DNA from: Microbacterium sp. ACRRU
Lineage (GTDB): Bacteria > Actinomycetota > Actinomycetes > Actinomycetales > Microbacteriaceae
Assembly (NCBI RefSeq): GCF_022346945.1
Contig: NZ_JAKRNI010000002.1
Span: 124,001 to 188,000 of the forward strand
Length of the DNA stretch: 64,000 nucleotides
Reading direction: 5' to 3'
Shown: positions 28,000 to 37,832 of the stretch, one piece after another
How positions within the stretch are numbered: position 1 is the stretch's first letter
How the letters are laid out: every line of letters starts with the position of its first letter
The notes under the pieces: generated by a model
What the model was told of the DNA's origin: nothing
Database searches by the model: none
Seen by the model: the letters and a program-made list of their open reading frames with translations, nothing else
Program-made: the position numbers and the translations under genes

Positions 28000-30108
28000 A
28001 TGAACGCACGATGGAGTGCGCGCGGCCTCGCCCTCGCGGGCGCGGTCGCCCTGGCGGTGCCGCTGAGCGCCGCCCCGGCGTCGGCGCTCGCCCCGGCTTC
28101 CGCCCCGGCTTCCGCCCCGGCCTCGGCTTCGGCCCCGGCCTCGGCTTCGGCCCCGGCTTCCGCCCCGGCCTCGGCTTCGGCCCCGGCCCCGGCCGCCGCG
28201 CCGGTGCCGGCCACCGCGGCCGCCGCGCCGCTGACGAACCTCGACCACCTCGACTTCCTGCTCGACGAACCGAGGCCGTCCTCGGACGTCCCCGGTCACA
28301 CGACGTACCGCCTTGCCGAGGACCCGACGCTCCTCGCGCCGTGGACCTACGCCGACGCCCGCGACGGGGGCACGTTCGAGCGCATCGGCGGCGGCCCCCT
28401 CGACCCCGCCACCGGCGACTGGGGCCAAGGCGCCTACAACGCCGACGACACCACCCGCGCCGCCGTCGTCTACCTGCGCCACTGGCAGCAGACCGGTGAC
28501 GGCGACAGCCGGCAGAAGGCGTACGAGCTGCTGCGCACCGTCGCCTACCACCAGACCACGGAAGGCCCGGATGCCGGGAACGTCGTGCTGTGGATGCAGC
28601 CCGACGGCGACCTCAACCCCTCGGCGGAGCCCGTGGAGCTGCCCGACCCCTCGGATTCCGGTCCGAGCTACTGGCTCGCCCGCACCGTGTGGGCCCTGGG
28701 CGAGGGGTACGCGGCCTTCGCGGACGACGACCCCGACTTCGCCGCATTCCTGAAGGAGCGTCTCGCCCTCTCCCGTGGCGCGATCGAGCGCGACGTCCTC
28801 TCGGAGTACGGCGAGTACGTCGAGGCGGACGGCGAGAAGGTCCCCGCGTGGCTCATCGTCGACGGGGCGGATGCCACGGCCGAGGCGGTCCTCGGCCTGG
28901 CCGCCGCCGTGCGCGCCGGGGACGACTCCTCGACCACCGCGGCGCGACAGCTCGCCGAGGGCGTGGCGGCGATGGCATCCGGATCCTCCCGCGAATGGCC
29001 GTACGGCGCGGTGCTGCCGTGGGCGCAGTCGCCGGCGATGTGGCACGCGTGGGGCTCGCAGATGCCCGCCGCCCTCGCCGTCGCGGCCGATGTGCTCGAC
29101 GATCCCGCGCTGGCCGAGCCGGCGATCGTCGATGCCACCGGCTTCACCACGACGCTGCTGACCGCGGGCGGCCCCGACAACGGCTGGTTCCCGAGCCCGA
29201 CCGACCGCGTGCAGATCGCGTACGGCGCGGACTCGCGGGTCCAGTCGCTCATCGCGCTCGCCGACACGACCGGCTCATCGGCTTTCGCCGAGCTGGCCGG
29301 GATGCAGGCGGCGTGGTTCTTCGGTGCGAACCACGCCGGCGCGCGGATGTACGACCCCGCGACGGGTGTCACATTCGACGGCCTCCAGCCCGACGGCACG
29401 GTGAACCGCAACAGCGGCGCCGAGTCGACGATGCACGGTCTGCTCACGGCCCTCGCTCTCGACGCGCATCCGACGATCGCCGCCCGTGCGACGGCGCTCA
29501 CGGCGGTCGCTGATCGCGTGGGTCTGACTTACGTGGAGGCAGAGGATGCCACCTCCACCGACGGAACGGTATCTACCCCCGAATCGTGGACCGGGGAGTC
29601 GAGCTGGTCGGGCGATGCCCTGACTCTGCGGCCCCGCCAGAGCGCGGCGTGGGACATCGGCTCCGCGGATTCTCGCCGCTGGGTGGAGCCGGTGGTCTAC
29701 ACCGAACCCGGCGCCACGTCGATGTCGCGCTGGCGGGGGAGCGGTGTGCTGAAGATCACGGGTCCGGAGCAGGGCATCTCGCCCACGGCGGGTGCGCTCC
29801 TGCCGTATGCGCTGCGCGCGTCGGTGCCGGAACGCCGTACCGAGGTGACCGTGACCGCGCAGCGCGGCGATCTCGTGCTCGACGGGCTCATCGTGCGTCC
29901 GTGGGTGTCACGGCTCGTCCTCGAGGGGGAGGGCAGCCGGAGCGAACTCGTCCATTCCAGCGCGCCGTCGGCGCAGCGCACCACCGTTTCGGGCGGCGGG
30001 ACGGTCCGCGTCTACGACGCGCGGGGTGTCCTGCTGCGCGCGAGCGCGTTCGACGACGACACGACGGTGCTCTTGCCCGCGGGCGGCTTCGCGATCGCCG
30101 AACGCTGA
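28000..30108 (+). CDS. Secreted alpha/alpha-toroid-like protein, putative glycan-active
   Basis: A 702-residue exported protein. A Sec signal (LALAGAVALAVPLSAAPASA) is followed by a low-complexity Pro-Ala-Ser linker to about residue 70. A helical domain of about 430 residues rich in repeated hairpins follows (VYLRHWQQTGDGDSRQKAYE, SYWLARTVWALGEGYAAF, SPAMWHAWGSQMPAALAVAA), resembling six-hairpin toroid glycosidases. The C-terminal 180 residues are beta-rich (EAEDATSTDGTVSTPESWTG), like a carbohydrate-binding module. Its position behind the GH130 operon suggests extracellular glycan processing. Catalytic residues were not identified. Confidence 0.7.
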   Translation: MNARWSARGLALAGAVALAVPLSAAPASALAPASAPASAPASASAPASASAPASAPASASAPAPAAAPVPATAAAAPLTNLDHLDFLLDEPRPSSDVPGHTTYRLAEDPTLLAPWTYADARDGGTFERIGGGPLDPATGDWGQGAYNADDTTRAAVVYLRHWQQTGDGDSRQKAYELLRTVAYHQTTEGPDAGNVVLWMQPDGDLNPSAEPVELPDPSDSGPSYWLARTVWALGEGYAAFADDDPDFAAFLKERLALSRGAIERDVLSEYGEYVEADGEKVPAWLIVDGADATAEAVLGLAAAVRAGDDSSTTAARQLAEGVAAMASGSSREWPYGAVLPWAQSPAMWHAWGSQMPAALAVAADVLDDPALAEPAIVDATGFTTTLLTAGGPDNGWFPSPTDRVQIAYGADSRVQSLIALADTTGSSAFAELAGMQAAWFFGANHAGARMYDPATGVTFDGLQPDGTVNRNSGAESTMHGLLTALALDAHPTIAARATALTAVADRVGLTYVEAEDATSTDGTVSTPESWTGESSWSGDALTLRPRQSAAWDIGSADSRRWVEPVVYTEPGATSMSRWRGSGVLKITGPEQGISPTAGALLPYALRASVPERRTEVTVTAQRGDLVLDGLIVRPWVSRLVLEGEGSRSELVHSSAPSAQRTTVSGGGTVRVYDARGVLLRASAFDDDTTVLLPAGGFAIAER
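28090..28200 (+). repeat. In-frame GCCCCGGCTTCC-type tandem repeat encoding a Pro-Ala-Ser linker
   Basis: Imperfect 6-, 12- and 18-base units (GCCCCGGCTTCC and GCCCCGGCCTCGGCTTCG) repeat through this stretch inside the secreted-protein gene, encoding PASAPASASAPAS. The units keep the frame, so copy-number slippage would change linker length without breaking the gene. Confidence 0.85.
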
Positions 30109-30125
30109 CGCCGTTCCGCTCCGGT

Positions 30126-30188
30126 GTGGGGTGCGATTCTCCTTTCGGGGCGTGAACTCTCGCGCCCCGAAGGGAGAATGAGCCCCAC
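30126..30188. repeat. Intergenic inverted repeat after the secreted-protein gene
   Basis: GTGGGGTGCGATTCTCC... at 30126 pairs with ...GGGAGAATGAGCCCCAC ending at 30188; the inner part TTTCGGGGCG pairs with CGCCCCGAA. The design (GGGGCG core, outer T-rich words) resembles the hairpin after purH but the sequence differs. Confidence 0.75.
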
Positions 30189-30199
30189 GCCGGGATGCC

Positions 30200-30345
30200 T
30201 CATCGCGCGGCGTTGATCGCCTCCACCACCCCCTGCACGTGCCGGCGGCGCACCGCCGATGCACCCGCCGTCAGCGAGACGGTCCACGGCGGGAGGTCGT
30301 CCGCGACCGGGCGGACGTGGCATCCGGCCGTCGCACGTCCGTCAC
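30200..30345 (-). pseudogene. LysR-type regulator C-terminal remnant
   Basis: Minus-strand residues HVRPVADDLPPWTVSLTAG and RRRHVQGVVEAINAAR with a stop at 30200-30202 look like the last ~45 residues of a LysR effector domain, where a V-R-P-L-x-D motif precedes the final helix. No upstream LysR sequence exists; the frame runs into an R2 palindrome at 30366. This looks like a truncated leftover of a deleted gene. The evidence is short and could be chance. Confidence 0.4.
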
Positions 30346-30365
30346 CCGGCGCCCCCCTCCGTTGA

Positions 30366-30416
30366 GTGTCCAAAACACGCGGGCGCGACGCGCCTCGGTC
30401 CGCGTGTCTTGGACAC
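30366..30416. repeat. R2 inverted repeat, copy 4
   Basis: GTGTCCAAAACACGCGG ... CCGCGTGTCTTGGACAC, 51 bases, the same length and end sequences as the three copies at 5.8-6.1 kb. It lies just upstream of the Ada/AlkA gene and next to the LysR remnant. Confidence 0.88.
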
Positions 30417-30521
30417 TGAACTCGGGAGGCGGCGCGCGCGGCTCCCGGGGAGACACGCGCCCCCACGCTCGTGTCCGAATTCCGCCGGAGCATGTCGGTG
30501 GTCGGTGGCAGGGTGGATGCC

Positions 30522-32054
30522 ATGACGATCACCGCCCCTGACGCCCGGGGCTTCGACGAGCGCTACCGCGTGATCCAGTCGCGTGACCGGCGCTTCGACG
30601 GACAGTTCGTCACGGCCGTGCGCTCCACCGGCATCTACTGCCGGCCGAGCTGCCCCGCGCGCACGCCGAAAGAGGCGAACGTGACGTTCTACGCCACGTC
30701 GGCCGCGGCGCACGAGGCCGGCTACCGCGCCTGCAAACGGTGTCTGCCCGAGGCCGCTCCGGGTTCACCGGCGTGGGATGTGCGCGGCGACGTGGCGGCC
30801 CGGGCGATGCGCCTCATCGCCGACGGCGTGGTCGATCGCGAGGGCGTACCGGGCCTGGCGCGGCGGCTCGGGTACTCCTCACGCCACCTCAGCCGCCTCC
30901 TCACCACCGAACTCGGGGCCGGCCCGCTCGCCCTCGCCCGCGCGCATCGCGCGCATACGGCACGCGCTCTGCTCGTGGGCACCGACCTTTCGGCGACCGA
31001 TGTCGCCTTCTCGGCGGGGTTCTCGAGTGTGCGGCAGTTCACCGAGACGATCGGCGAGGTGTTCGGGATGCCGCCGACGGCGCTGCGAGCGAGACGCTCG
31101 AAGGCAGCGGGCGCCGTCCCCGTCGGAGAGATCGATCTTGCGCTCCCTGCCCGGGGCCCCATCGACACCGTGGGCCTGTTCGGCTGGATGCGAGCGCACG
31201 CGATCCCCGGCGTCGAGATGGGCGACGATGCCTCCTTCGCGCGGGTGATCCGGATGCCGGGCGGGCCGGCGTGGTTCGAGGTACGCCGCGATGCCGACGC
31301 GCGGCTGCGTCTGCGCGCGCGACTGACCGCGCTGTCCGACCTCGGCACCCTCATCGCGCGCGTGCGACGACTGTTCGATCTCGACGCCGACCCCCTCGCG
31401 ATCGATGACGCGCTCGCGCGGCATCCCGAACTCGCCGCGGCGGTCGCCGCGATCCCCGGGGTGCGCGTGCCGGGTGCCATGGATGCCGCCGAGATGCTGT
31501 TGCGCGCGATGATCGGGCAGCAGATCAGCGTCGCCTCGGCCCGGACGATGCAGGGGCGGTTGTCGGCGGAGCTGGGCGAGCACACCGAGATCGGCGGCAT
31601 GCCCATGACGCTGTTCCCCGAGCCCGCGGTGATCGCCGAGCACGGGTACGACGTGCTGCGCGGACCCCAGGCCCGCCGCCGCGCGATCGTCGAGGCCGCC
31701 GCTGCGCTCGCCGACGGGTCGCTGATGATCGGCCCCGGCGACGACGGCGTCGAGCAGCGGGCACGACTGCTCGCGATGCGGGGGATCGGCCCGTGGACCG
31801 CCGACTACGTCCGCATGCGCGTGCTCGGAGACCCCGACGTGCTGCTCCCCGGAGACGTCGCGGCCCGCGCCGGCGCCGCCGCGCTGGGCCTCCCGTTCGA
31901 GCCCGCCGGGTTCACCGCATGGTCCGAGCGTCTGGCTCCGTGGCGCAGCTACGCGATGGCCCACTACTGGTACGCCGCGCCCGTGACCCAGGCATGGCGC
32001 GCCCCCGCCTCCGTTTCCGTGTCCCCGTCCCTCGAAAGCGAGCCCGCCCCGTGA
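30522..32054 (+). CDS. Ada/AlkA fusion: methyl-phosphotriester Zn domain, AraC HTH and 3-methyladenine DNA glycosylase
   Basis: A 510-residue adaptive-response protein. An Ada zinc domain ([16 protein letters not shown]40 and C44; ACKRC, C71 and C74), an AraC-type HTH ([20 protein letters not shown] and [16 protein letters not shown]), an AlkA N-terminal domain, and an HhH-GPD glycosylase ([36 protein letters not shown]) follow in order. It would sense methylated DNA backbone, activate transcription, and excise alkylated bases. ATG 30522 is chosen; ATG 30492 is in frame. ogt starts inside its stop codon, so the two are coupled. Confidence 0.92.
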   Translation: MTITAPDARGFDERYRVIQSRDRRFDGQFVTAVRSTGIYCRPSCPARTPKEANVTFYATSAAAHEAGYRACKRCLPEAAPGSPAWDVRGDVAARAMRLIADGVVDREGVPGLARRLGYSSRHLSRLLTTELGAGPLALARAHRAHTARALLVGTDLSATDVAFSAGFSSVRQFTETIGEVFGMPPTALRARRSKAAGAVPVGEIDLALPARGPIDTVGLFGWMRAHAIPGVEMGDDASFARVIRMPGGPAWFEVRRDADARLRLRARLTALSDLGTLIARVRRLFDLDADPLAIDDALARHPELAAAVAAIPGVRVPGAMDAAEMLLRAMIGQQISVASARTMQGRLSAELGEHTEIGGMPMTLFPEPAVIAEHGYDVLRGPQARRRAIVEAAAALADGSLMIGPGDDGVEQRARLLAMRGIGPWTADYVRMRVLGDPDVLLPGDVAARAGAAALGLPFEPAGFTAWSERLAPWRSYAMAHYWYAAPVTQAWRAPASVSVSPSLESEPAP

Positions 32055-32563
32055 ACACCCCCGCTGTCGCGCCCGCGACCCTCCAGTTCGTCGACACCCC
32101 CGACGGCCCGTTCGCGATCCTCGCCGACCACGCCGAGCGCGTGCTCGTGGCGGGGTGGACGGATGACGTGGATGCCGTGTTGGCGCGCCTTCACCCCAAG
32201 AACCGCCCCGCCGAGGTGCGAGCGGGGACGACGCGGGCCGCCGCTGCCGTCACGGCGTACTACTCCGGTGATCTCGCCGCGATCGACCACGTCGAGGTCG
32301 CGCAGTTCGGTACCCCGCTGCAGCACCGCGGATGGGCGGCGCTGCGCGGCATCCACCCCGGACAGCCGCTCACCTACACCGGGTTCGCGTCGGCTCTGGG
32401 TTCGCCCACGGCGGTGCGGGCGGCGGCATCCATCTGCGCCCGCAACGCGCCCGCCCTGTTCGTGCCGTGCCACCGCGTGCTGCGCGGCGACGGCACGATG
32501 GGGGGCTTCGCGTGGGGCGTCGACGTCAAGCGGCGGCTCCTGGAACGCGAAGCCGCCGCCTGA
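32051..32563 (+). CDS. ogt: Methylated-DNA-protein-cysteine methyltransferase
   Basis: A 170-residue suicide repair protein removing alkyl groups from O6-alkylguanine. The active-site [12 protein letters not shown] holds C140; the DNA-binding helix region is [20 protein letters not shown]. The GTG start overlaps the TGA of the Ada/AlkA gene (GTGA), so both alkylation-repair proteins are made together and probably induced by the Ada part. Confidence 0.94.
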   Translation: MNTPAVAPATLQFVDTPDGPFAILADHAERVLVAGWTDDVDAVLARLHPKNRPAEVRAGTTRAAAAVTAYYSGDLAAIDHVEVAQFGTPLQHRGWAALRGIHPGQPLTYTGFASALGSPTAVRAAASICARNAPALFVPCHRVLRGDGTMGGFAWGVDVKRRLLEREAAA

Positions 32564-32613
32564 CCCGCGCCCGCGCGGCCCAGGTTCGCGCACCGCGCCT
32601 CCCCAATCGAGTC

Positions 32614-32643
32614 TTGCCCTCAGTGAACTCTCAGGCATATTCT
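32614..32643 (+). promoter_or_regulatory. Candidate promoter for the ABC exporter operon
   Basis: TTGCCC (32614-32619) and TATTCT (32638-32643) are separated by 18 bases, about 50 bases before a strongly predicted ribosome-binding site at 32682-32690. A transcript from here would have a leader of about 220 bases before the exporter gene. Confidence 0.5.
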
Positions 32644-32693
32644 GAAAAGCTGCCGCGCCCCCCGGCGGCTGCGCAACGACCGAGGAGGATGCC

Positions 32694-32765
32694 ATGGACC
32701 AGATCGACGTCCCCGTCCTGTGTGCCGCTCTCTCCGTCGCTGCTCGCCCTGCGCGTCGCTCGTAG
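32694..32765 (+). CDS. Possible 23-residue leader peptide upstream of the ABC exporter
   Basis: An ATG preceded by GAGGAGGATGCC, one of the best Shine-Dalgarno sequences in the window, opens a short frame [20 protein letters not shown] plus RRS and a TAG at 32763-32765. It lies between a candidate promoter and the exporter start at 32873. Short well-translated frames before drug exporters can act by attenuation or ribosome stalling. It may alternatively be a real small protein. No other evidence supports function. Confidence 0.4.
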   Translation: MDQIDVPVLCAALSVAARPARRS

Positions 32766-32872
32766 CGCTTCGCCCGCTTCCGCGTCGCACGTCCCGGCGG
32801 ATCCCGCCGATCCCTGGCATCCCCCTCTCTCGCGCCCCCACTCCGGCGCGTCGCTTCGACCCCACAAGGATC

Positions 32873-34762
32873 ATGACCACCGCACAAGACCGTCCGCACC
32901 TGTCGACGTTGCGCTCCCTTGCCCGGCTTCTGCCCATCGCCCGGCCCGTGCTGCCGCGGCTCGCCCTCGGTGCCGTGAGCGCGCTCGGCGCGAGCGTGCT
33001 GGCCCTCGCTATCCCGCTCGTGCTCGAGCAGGTGGTCGCCGGGCCCATCGGCTCGGGTGACCCCGGCGCGCTGGCCTGGGGTGCTCTGCTGATCCTCGGT
33101 CTGGGCCTCGCCGAGGCCGCCATGGTGTGGTTGCGCCGGTGGTTCGTGCTCGCCCCCGCGACGAAGGTCGAGTACGACCTCCGGCAGTCGTTCTACTCGC
33201 GTCTGCAGCGTCTGCCGGTGGCGTTCCACGACCGCTGGCAGTCGGGTCAGCTGCTGTCGCGCATGATGCAGGACATCAGCATGCTGCGCCGGTGGCTCGC
33301 CTTCGGCGTGATCCTGCTGGTGGTCAACGTGCTGACCATCGTCATCGGCGCCGTGTTGCTCTTCCGGTGGCACTGGCTGCTCGGCACTCTCTTCCTCGTC
33401 GCCTCCGCGCCCCTGTGGTACGCCGGTTACCGCTTCGAGAAGCGCTACGGCGCGCTCGCGCGGCAGAGCCAGGACCAGGCCGGAGACCTGGCGACCTCGG
33501 TGGAGGAGAGCGTGCACGGCATCCGGGTGCTCAAGGCCTTCGGCCGCGGAAAGCACGCGCTGCAGAAGTTCACACGCCAGGCCGAGTCGCTGCGCGAGAC
33601 CGAGCTCGGCAAAGCGCGGGCCATCGGCTGGATCTGGTTCTGGCTGGTGCTGCTCCCCGACATCGCTTTCGCCGTGTGCCTCGGCGCGGGGATCGTCCTG
33701 ACGCAGCTGGGGCAGTTGCAGGTCGCCGAGCTCGTGGCGTTCTTCGCGATGGCGACGGTGCTGCGGTGGCCGATGGAGTCGATCGGGTTCCTCTTCTCGT
33801 TCCTGCTCGACGCGCGCACGGCGACCGACCGCATCTTCGAGGTCTTCGACGAGCAGAACACGATCGTCGACCCCGCCGAGCCCCGCACGATCACCGAGCC
33901 CCGCGGTGAGCTCGTGCTCGAGGGCGTGCACTTCCGATACCAGGATGCCGCTGACACCGAGCCGGATCTCCTCGACGGCGTCGACCTGAGCCTGCGGCCA
34001 GGCGAGACCATGGCGCTGGTCGGCCTGACGGGGTCGGGCAAGACGACGCTGACGACCCTGCCGGGGCGTCTGTACGACGTCACGGGCGGCCGCGTGCTCC
34101 TCGACGGGGTCGACGTGCGCGACCTCCGGCTCGCCGAGCTGCGTCGCCACGTGGGCATGGCCTTCGAGGACGCCACGTTGTTCTCGCAGACCGTGCGAGA
34201 GAACGTCCTCCTCGGCCGCGAGGACCTGGTGAAGGGGTCGCCCGAGGCGGAGGCGATTCTGCGCGAGGCCCTCCAGGTGGCGCAGGCGCACTTCGTGCAC
34301 GACCTGCCCGACGGTCTCGACACCGTCATCGGGGAAGAGGGTCTGAGCCTGTCCGGGGGACAACGGCAGCGACTGGCCCTCGCGCGTGCGGTCGCGGCGC
34401 GTCCCTCGGTGCTCGTGCTCGACGACCCGCTGTCGGCCCTGGACGTCGACACCGAGGCCCTCGTCGAGGACGCCCTGCGCGAAGTGCTGAGCGAGACCAC
34501 GGCCCTCGTGGTCGCCCACCGGCCGTCGACGGTCACGCTCGCCGATCGCGTCGCGCTGCTGCAGGACGGCCGGATCGCGGCCGTCGGAACGCACTCCGAC
34601 CTGCTCCGTGAGAGCGAGGCCTACCGGCACGTGATCTCCAGCCTCGAAGAGGCCGAGGCCGAGCGCGAGGCCCAGACCGGCGCGATCCCCGTGATCCGTA
34701 CGGCGACCGAGACCGCGGCATCCGCCGACGAATCCACGCCCGAGAAGGAGGCGACCCGATGA
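32873..34762 (+). CDS. Heterodimeric ABC exporter, subunit with degenerate catalytic site
   Basis: A 629-residue half-transporter: six helices (residues about 25-310) and a nucleotide-binding domain. Walker A is GLTGSGKTT (384-392), the signature LSGGQRQR is intact (493-500), but Walker B reads VLVLDD with D518 where the catalytic Glu is expected, and the Q-loop has Glu (FEDATLFSQ). This is the non-catalytic partner in TM287/288-type heterodimers. It exports an unknown, probably amphipathic, substrate. A long leader with a small frame precedes it, and the second subunit starts in its stop codon. Confidence 0.9.
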   Translation: MTTAQDRPHLSTLRSLARLLPIARPVLPRLALGAVSALGASVLALAIPLVLEQVVAGPIGSGDPGALAWGALLILGLGLAEAAMVWLRRWFVLAPATKVEYDLRQSFYSRLQRLPVAFHDRWQSGQLLSRMMQDISMLRRWLAFGVILLVVNVLTIVIGAVLLFRWHWLLGTLFLVASAPLWYAGYRFEKRYGALARQSQDQAGDLATSVEESVHGIRVLKAFGRGKHALQKFTRQAESLRETELGKARAIGWIWFWLVLLPDIAFAVCLGAGIVLTQLGQLQVAELVAFFAMATVLRWPMESIGFLFSFLLDARTATDRIFEVFDEQNTIVDPAEPRTITEPRGELVLEGVHFRYQDAADTEPDLLDGVDLSLRPGETMALVGLTGSGKTTLTTLPGRLYDVTGGRVLLDGVDVRDLRLAELRRHVGMAFEDATLFSQTVRENVLLGREDLVKGSPEAEAILREALQVAQAHFVHDLPDGLDTVIGEEGLSLSGGQRQRLALARAVAARPSVLVLDDPLSALDVDTEALVEDALREVLSETTALVVAHRPSTVTLADRVALLQDGRIAAVGTHSDLLRESEAYRHVISSLEEAEAEREAQTGAIPVIRTATETAASADESTPEKEATR

Positions 34763-36573
34763 GCACCACCGTCTCCGGGACCAGCGGCGAGGATCGCTCC
34801 GACTACACCCGCGAAGAGAGCCGCGCGATCCGTCAGCGCTCGCTGCGGCTCCTCGGTTCGCTCGTCTCGCCGCTGCGAGGGCAGCTCGTGCTGGCCGCGG
34901 CGGTGCTCGTCGTCTCGACCGCCTTGCGCGTCGCCGGGCCGGCGCTCATCGCGTACGGCATCGACAACGCGCTGCCGGCCGTCATCGAGAACAACGACTG
35001 GATGCCGACGATCCTCGTCGTCGCGATCTACCTCACGGCCGGCATCGGCGGGGCGGTGCTGATCGGGTGGTACGTCGTCGTCGCGGCACGCCTCACGCAG
35101 GCCGTGATGCTGGATCTGCGCAAGCGCATCTTCCTGCACACCCAGCGGCTGAGCCTGGAGTTCCACGAGTCCTACACGTCGGGGCGCATCATCTCGCGCC
35201 AGACGAGCGATCTCGACACCATCCGCGAACTGCTCGACGGGGGGCTGAACGAGCTCGTGTCCGGAGTGCTCTACGGCGTGTTCACGCTCGGAGCCCTCTT
35301 CCTCATCGACTGGCAGTCCGGCCTCGTGCTCACGGTCATGGGCATCCCGCTCTTCCTGCTCATGCGCTGGTTCTACCGCCGGTCGCAGGTGGTGTACCGG
35401 GAGTCGCGCGTGATCAGCGCGCAGGTGATCGTGAAGTTCGTCGAGACGATGACCGGCATCCGTGCCGTGAAGGCGTTCCGCAAAGAGCCCCGCAACGACG
35501 ACGAGTTCGGGGAGCTGGCGGGTCAGTACCGTGACGTGAACATGCGCTCGATCCGCCTGTTCGGCACGTTCGAGCCGGCACTGATGGCCGTGGCATCCGT
35601 CTCTGTCGCGCTGGTGCTGCTGTGGGGCGGCGGTCGCGTGATCGGTGGAGCGCTCGAGATCGGCGTGCTCGCCGCGGCCGTGCTGTACGTGCGCAACTTC
35701 TTCGCTCCGCTGCAGGAGGTCGCGTTCTTCCTCAACTCGTACCAGTCCGCGACGGCGGCGCTCGAGAAGGTGTCGGGCGTGCTGGAGGAGCAGCCCACGG
35801 TTCCCGACCCGACCGATCCGGTCGATCTGTGGAGCGCACGCGGTCACGTGCGCTTCGACGAGGTCACCTTCGGCTACTCCGAGGACCGCGTCATCCTGCC
35901 GAACTTCACGCTCGACATCCCGGCGGGGCAGACGGTCGCGTTGGTCGGCACGACCGGGGCGGGCAAGTCGACGCTCGCCAAGCTCGTCTCCCGGTTCTAC
36001 GATCCGACGCGCGGCGCGGTCACCCTCGACGACGTCGATCTGCGCCGCCTCCACCCGAAGGACCTGCGCCGGGCGATCGTCATGGTGACGCAGGAGGCGT
36101 ACCTGTTCAGCGGAACGGTGGCCGACAACATCGCCCTCGGCAAGCCCGACGCGACGATGGACGAGATCCGGGCGGCCGCGCGGGCCGTGGGCGCCGACGG
36201 CTTCATCGAGAAGCTGCCCGACGGGTACGACACCGACGTGAACAAGCGCGGCGGGCGCGTCTCGGCGGGGCAGCGCCAGCTGATCTCGTTCGCGCGCGCG
36301 TTCCTCGCCGACCCGGCGGTGCTCATTCTCGACGAGGCGACGGCATCGCTCGACATCCCGAGCGAGCGGTTGATCCAGGACGCTCTGCAAACGCTGCTCG
36401 CCGATCGCACGGCGATCATCATCGCGCACCGCCTGTCGACGGTCGCGATCGCCGACCGCGTGCTCGTGATGGAGCACGGCCGCATCATCGAGGACGACAC
36501 CCCCGCGGCACTCATCGCCGGGACGGGCAAGTTCGCGCAGCTGCACGCTTCGTGGCGGGAGTCGCTCGTCTGA
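34759..36573 (+). CDS. Heterodimeric ABC exporter, catalytic subunit
   Basis: A 604-residue half-transporter with six helices then an ATPase domain: Walker [10 protein letters not shown] (about 396-404), an intact Q-loop Gln in [12 protein letters not shown], Walker [11 protein letters not shown] with the catalytic Glu (E526) and H-loop IIIAHRLST. The signature is weakened to VSAGQRQ (LSGGQ expected). Its Walker motifs would therefore pair with the good signature of the first subunit to make the single active site. The ATG overlaps the stop of the first subunit gene (ATGA). A hairpin terminator follows. Confidence 0.92.
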   Translation: MSTTVSGTSGEDRSDYTREESRAIRQRSLRLLGSLVSPLRGQLVLAAAVLVVSTALRVAGPALIAYGIDNALPAVIENNDWMPTILVVAIYLTAGIGGAVLIGWYVVVAARLTQAVMLDLRKRIFLHTQRLSLEFHESYTSGRIISRQTSDLDTIRELLDGGLNELVSGVLYGVFTLGALFLIDWQSGLVLTVMGIPLFLLMRWFYRRSQVVYRESRVISAQVIVKFVETMTGIRAVKAFRKEPRNDDEFGELAGQYRDVNMRSIRLFGTFEPALMAVASVSVALVLLWGGGRVIGGALEIGVLAAAVLYVRNFFAPLQEVAFFLNSYQSATAALEKVSGVLEEQPTVPDPTDPVDLWSARGHVRFDEVTFGYSEDRVILPNFTLDIPAGQTVALVGTTGAGKSTLAKLVSRFYDPTRGAVTLDDVDLRRLHPKDLRRAIVMVTQEAYLFSGTVADNIALGKPDATMDEIRAAARAVGADGFIEKLPDGYDTDVNKRGGRVSAGQRQLISFARAFLADPAVLILDEATASLDIPSERLIQDALQTLLADRTAIIIAHRLSTVAIADRVLVMEHGRIIEDDTPAALIAGTGKFAQLHASWRESLV

Positions 36574-36592
36574 CCTCTCGCGTGTGAGGAGA

Positions 36593-36626
36593 ACGGATGC
36601 CACGGCCTCGGGGTCGTGGCATCCGT
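36593..36626 (+). terminator. Terminator of the ABC exporter operon
   Basis: ACGGATGCCACG pairs with CGTGGCATCCGT around a 10-base loop, 20 bases after the stop, followed by CTGTTCTG. The stem again contains the GGATGCC/GGCATCC core. Confidence 0.8.
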
Positions 36627-36812
36627 CTGTTCTGCCACCGAAAGTGACACCAGACGGATGCGATGGTGATCGCTTTCGAACGCTCGGGTGATTCGCCCCA
36701 CCGCCGCCCGAGCGGCGCGGAATAACACGTATACATTTCTTCCGGGTCCCCCCTCCGGCGGAGGCCCCCGCGCGCCGGAAGTGCGCGGTGCACGCGAGAA
36801 GGGGTGTTTGCG

Positions 36813-37832
36813 GTGACCCGAGGGGCAGCGGATGTGCGCGACGCGCGCATCGTCGTGGAATGGATCACAGGACGTCACAGGTCCTTCGATCGGGCGGTGT
36901 TCTGTCACCCTGGCGTCGCCCTCGGGGCGGTCCACGCAACGCTCGGCCCCGGCGATGTGATGTTCGTGCCACGGGGCACGTCTGTCGAGACGGCGGCGCA
37001 CGTCATCCCCTACGACGGTGCTTTCGACGACATCGGCGACACCCTGCACGTTGCCGGGCACAGCGTCGAACTTCAGCACTACGCTGCCGCGGCGTACGTC
37101 GAGCTGATCGGTCCCACCGCGGTGCGATTCCTCGACGCGGCCGGATGGCGAGCCTTTCTGGCCGACGCCGACCTCGCGCGGTCGTCCGGTGTCTTTACGT
37201 CCCCCTTGACCGACGTGCGGCTGCGCCTCGCCGATGAAGACGTCTTGCGCGATCCGTTCGCCGAGCGCGTCCCGGCATCGCTGCATTTCCACGCCGACGG
37301 GCATACGACCGCCGGGGCGCAAGGCGGAACGCTCAAGGGCAACGAGGTGGACGCACCGCAGCCCCGCTGGCTCGCGCTCGCTGGTATTACCGAGGCGGGG
37401 CAGCTCGTGGACGATCTTGCCTGCCGACCGTGGCTCGGGCGATTTCTGCGTGCCGCCCACCTGATCGGCGCGCTTCCGAGCGACGATGCCCCTCTCCTGG
37501 TCGACGGGTTCGGATGGTCCGCGCTCGATACCGACGGGGTGGTCGTGGAACCGCAATGCGACGACCCGTTCCTCGTGAAGACACCGTCCGGAGTCACCCT
37601 CGCCGACCTTCGCACCCGACGGCGGCACCGCCTCCCCGCGGACTCCGTCGCCGTCGTTGCCGCTGTCCAGAGGTCTGCCGACCTGCCGACCGCCGCCGAG
37701 CGAGTCTCCGCAGAGCTGGGGGTTGCCCTTTCGGCGGGCGAGCGACTGTGCAGTGAGGCGGTCGAGTATCTGGGCGTCCGACCGGGCGTCCCTGCCCTAT
37801 CGGCCGACGCCGTCGCCGGGGGAGGCGCGTGA
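36813..37832 (+). CDS. Daptide biosynthesis RiPP recognition protein
   Basis: A 339-residue protein with no catalytic motif that I recognise. Its position at the head of a set with a class III aminotransferase, a dehydrogenase, three Thr-ending precursors, a methyltransferase and an M50 protease matches the recognition protein of daptide clusters, known from Microbacterium. It probably binds the leader peptides and presents them to the enzymes. The GTG at 36813 is chosen because AAGGGG lies nine bases upstream; a GTG at 36804 adds MFA. The stop overlaps the aminotransferase GTG (GTGA). A TATACA at 36730-36735 could be the -10 box of the operon. Confidence 0.75.
   Translation: MTRGAADVRDARIVVEWITGRHRSFDRAVFCHPGVALGAVHATLGPGDVMFVPRGTSVETAAHVIPYDGAFDDIGDTLHVAGHSVELQHYAAAAYVELIGPTAVRFLDAAGWRAFLADADLARSSGVFTSPLTDVRLRLADEDVLRDPFAERVPASLHFHADGHTTAGAQGGTLKGNEVDAPQPRWLALAGITEAGQLVDDLACRPWLGRFLRAAHLIGALPSDDAPLLVDGFGWSALDTDGVVVEPQCDDPFLVKTPSGVTLADLRTRRRHRLPADSVAVVAAVQRSADLPTAAERVSAELGVALSAGERLCSEAVEYLGVRPGVPALSADAVAGGGA

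Noticed and set aside
28084..28200. Repeat array resembling a short CRISPR or VNTR locus
   Set aside because: It is in frame inside a secreted-protein gene and encodes a typical linker.
30471..30521. Longer N-terminus of the Ada/AlkA protein
   Set aside because: The Ada domain starts at a normal distance from the ATG at 30522, and the upstream residues have no counterpart in the family.
31964..34630. An 888-codon open frame on the minus strand across ogt and the first ABC subunit
   Set aside because: It is antisense to genes with clear domains and has the Arg/His/Glu-rich composition of a GC-rich shadow frame.
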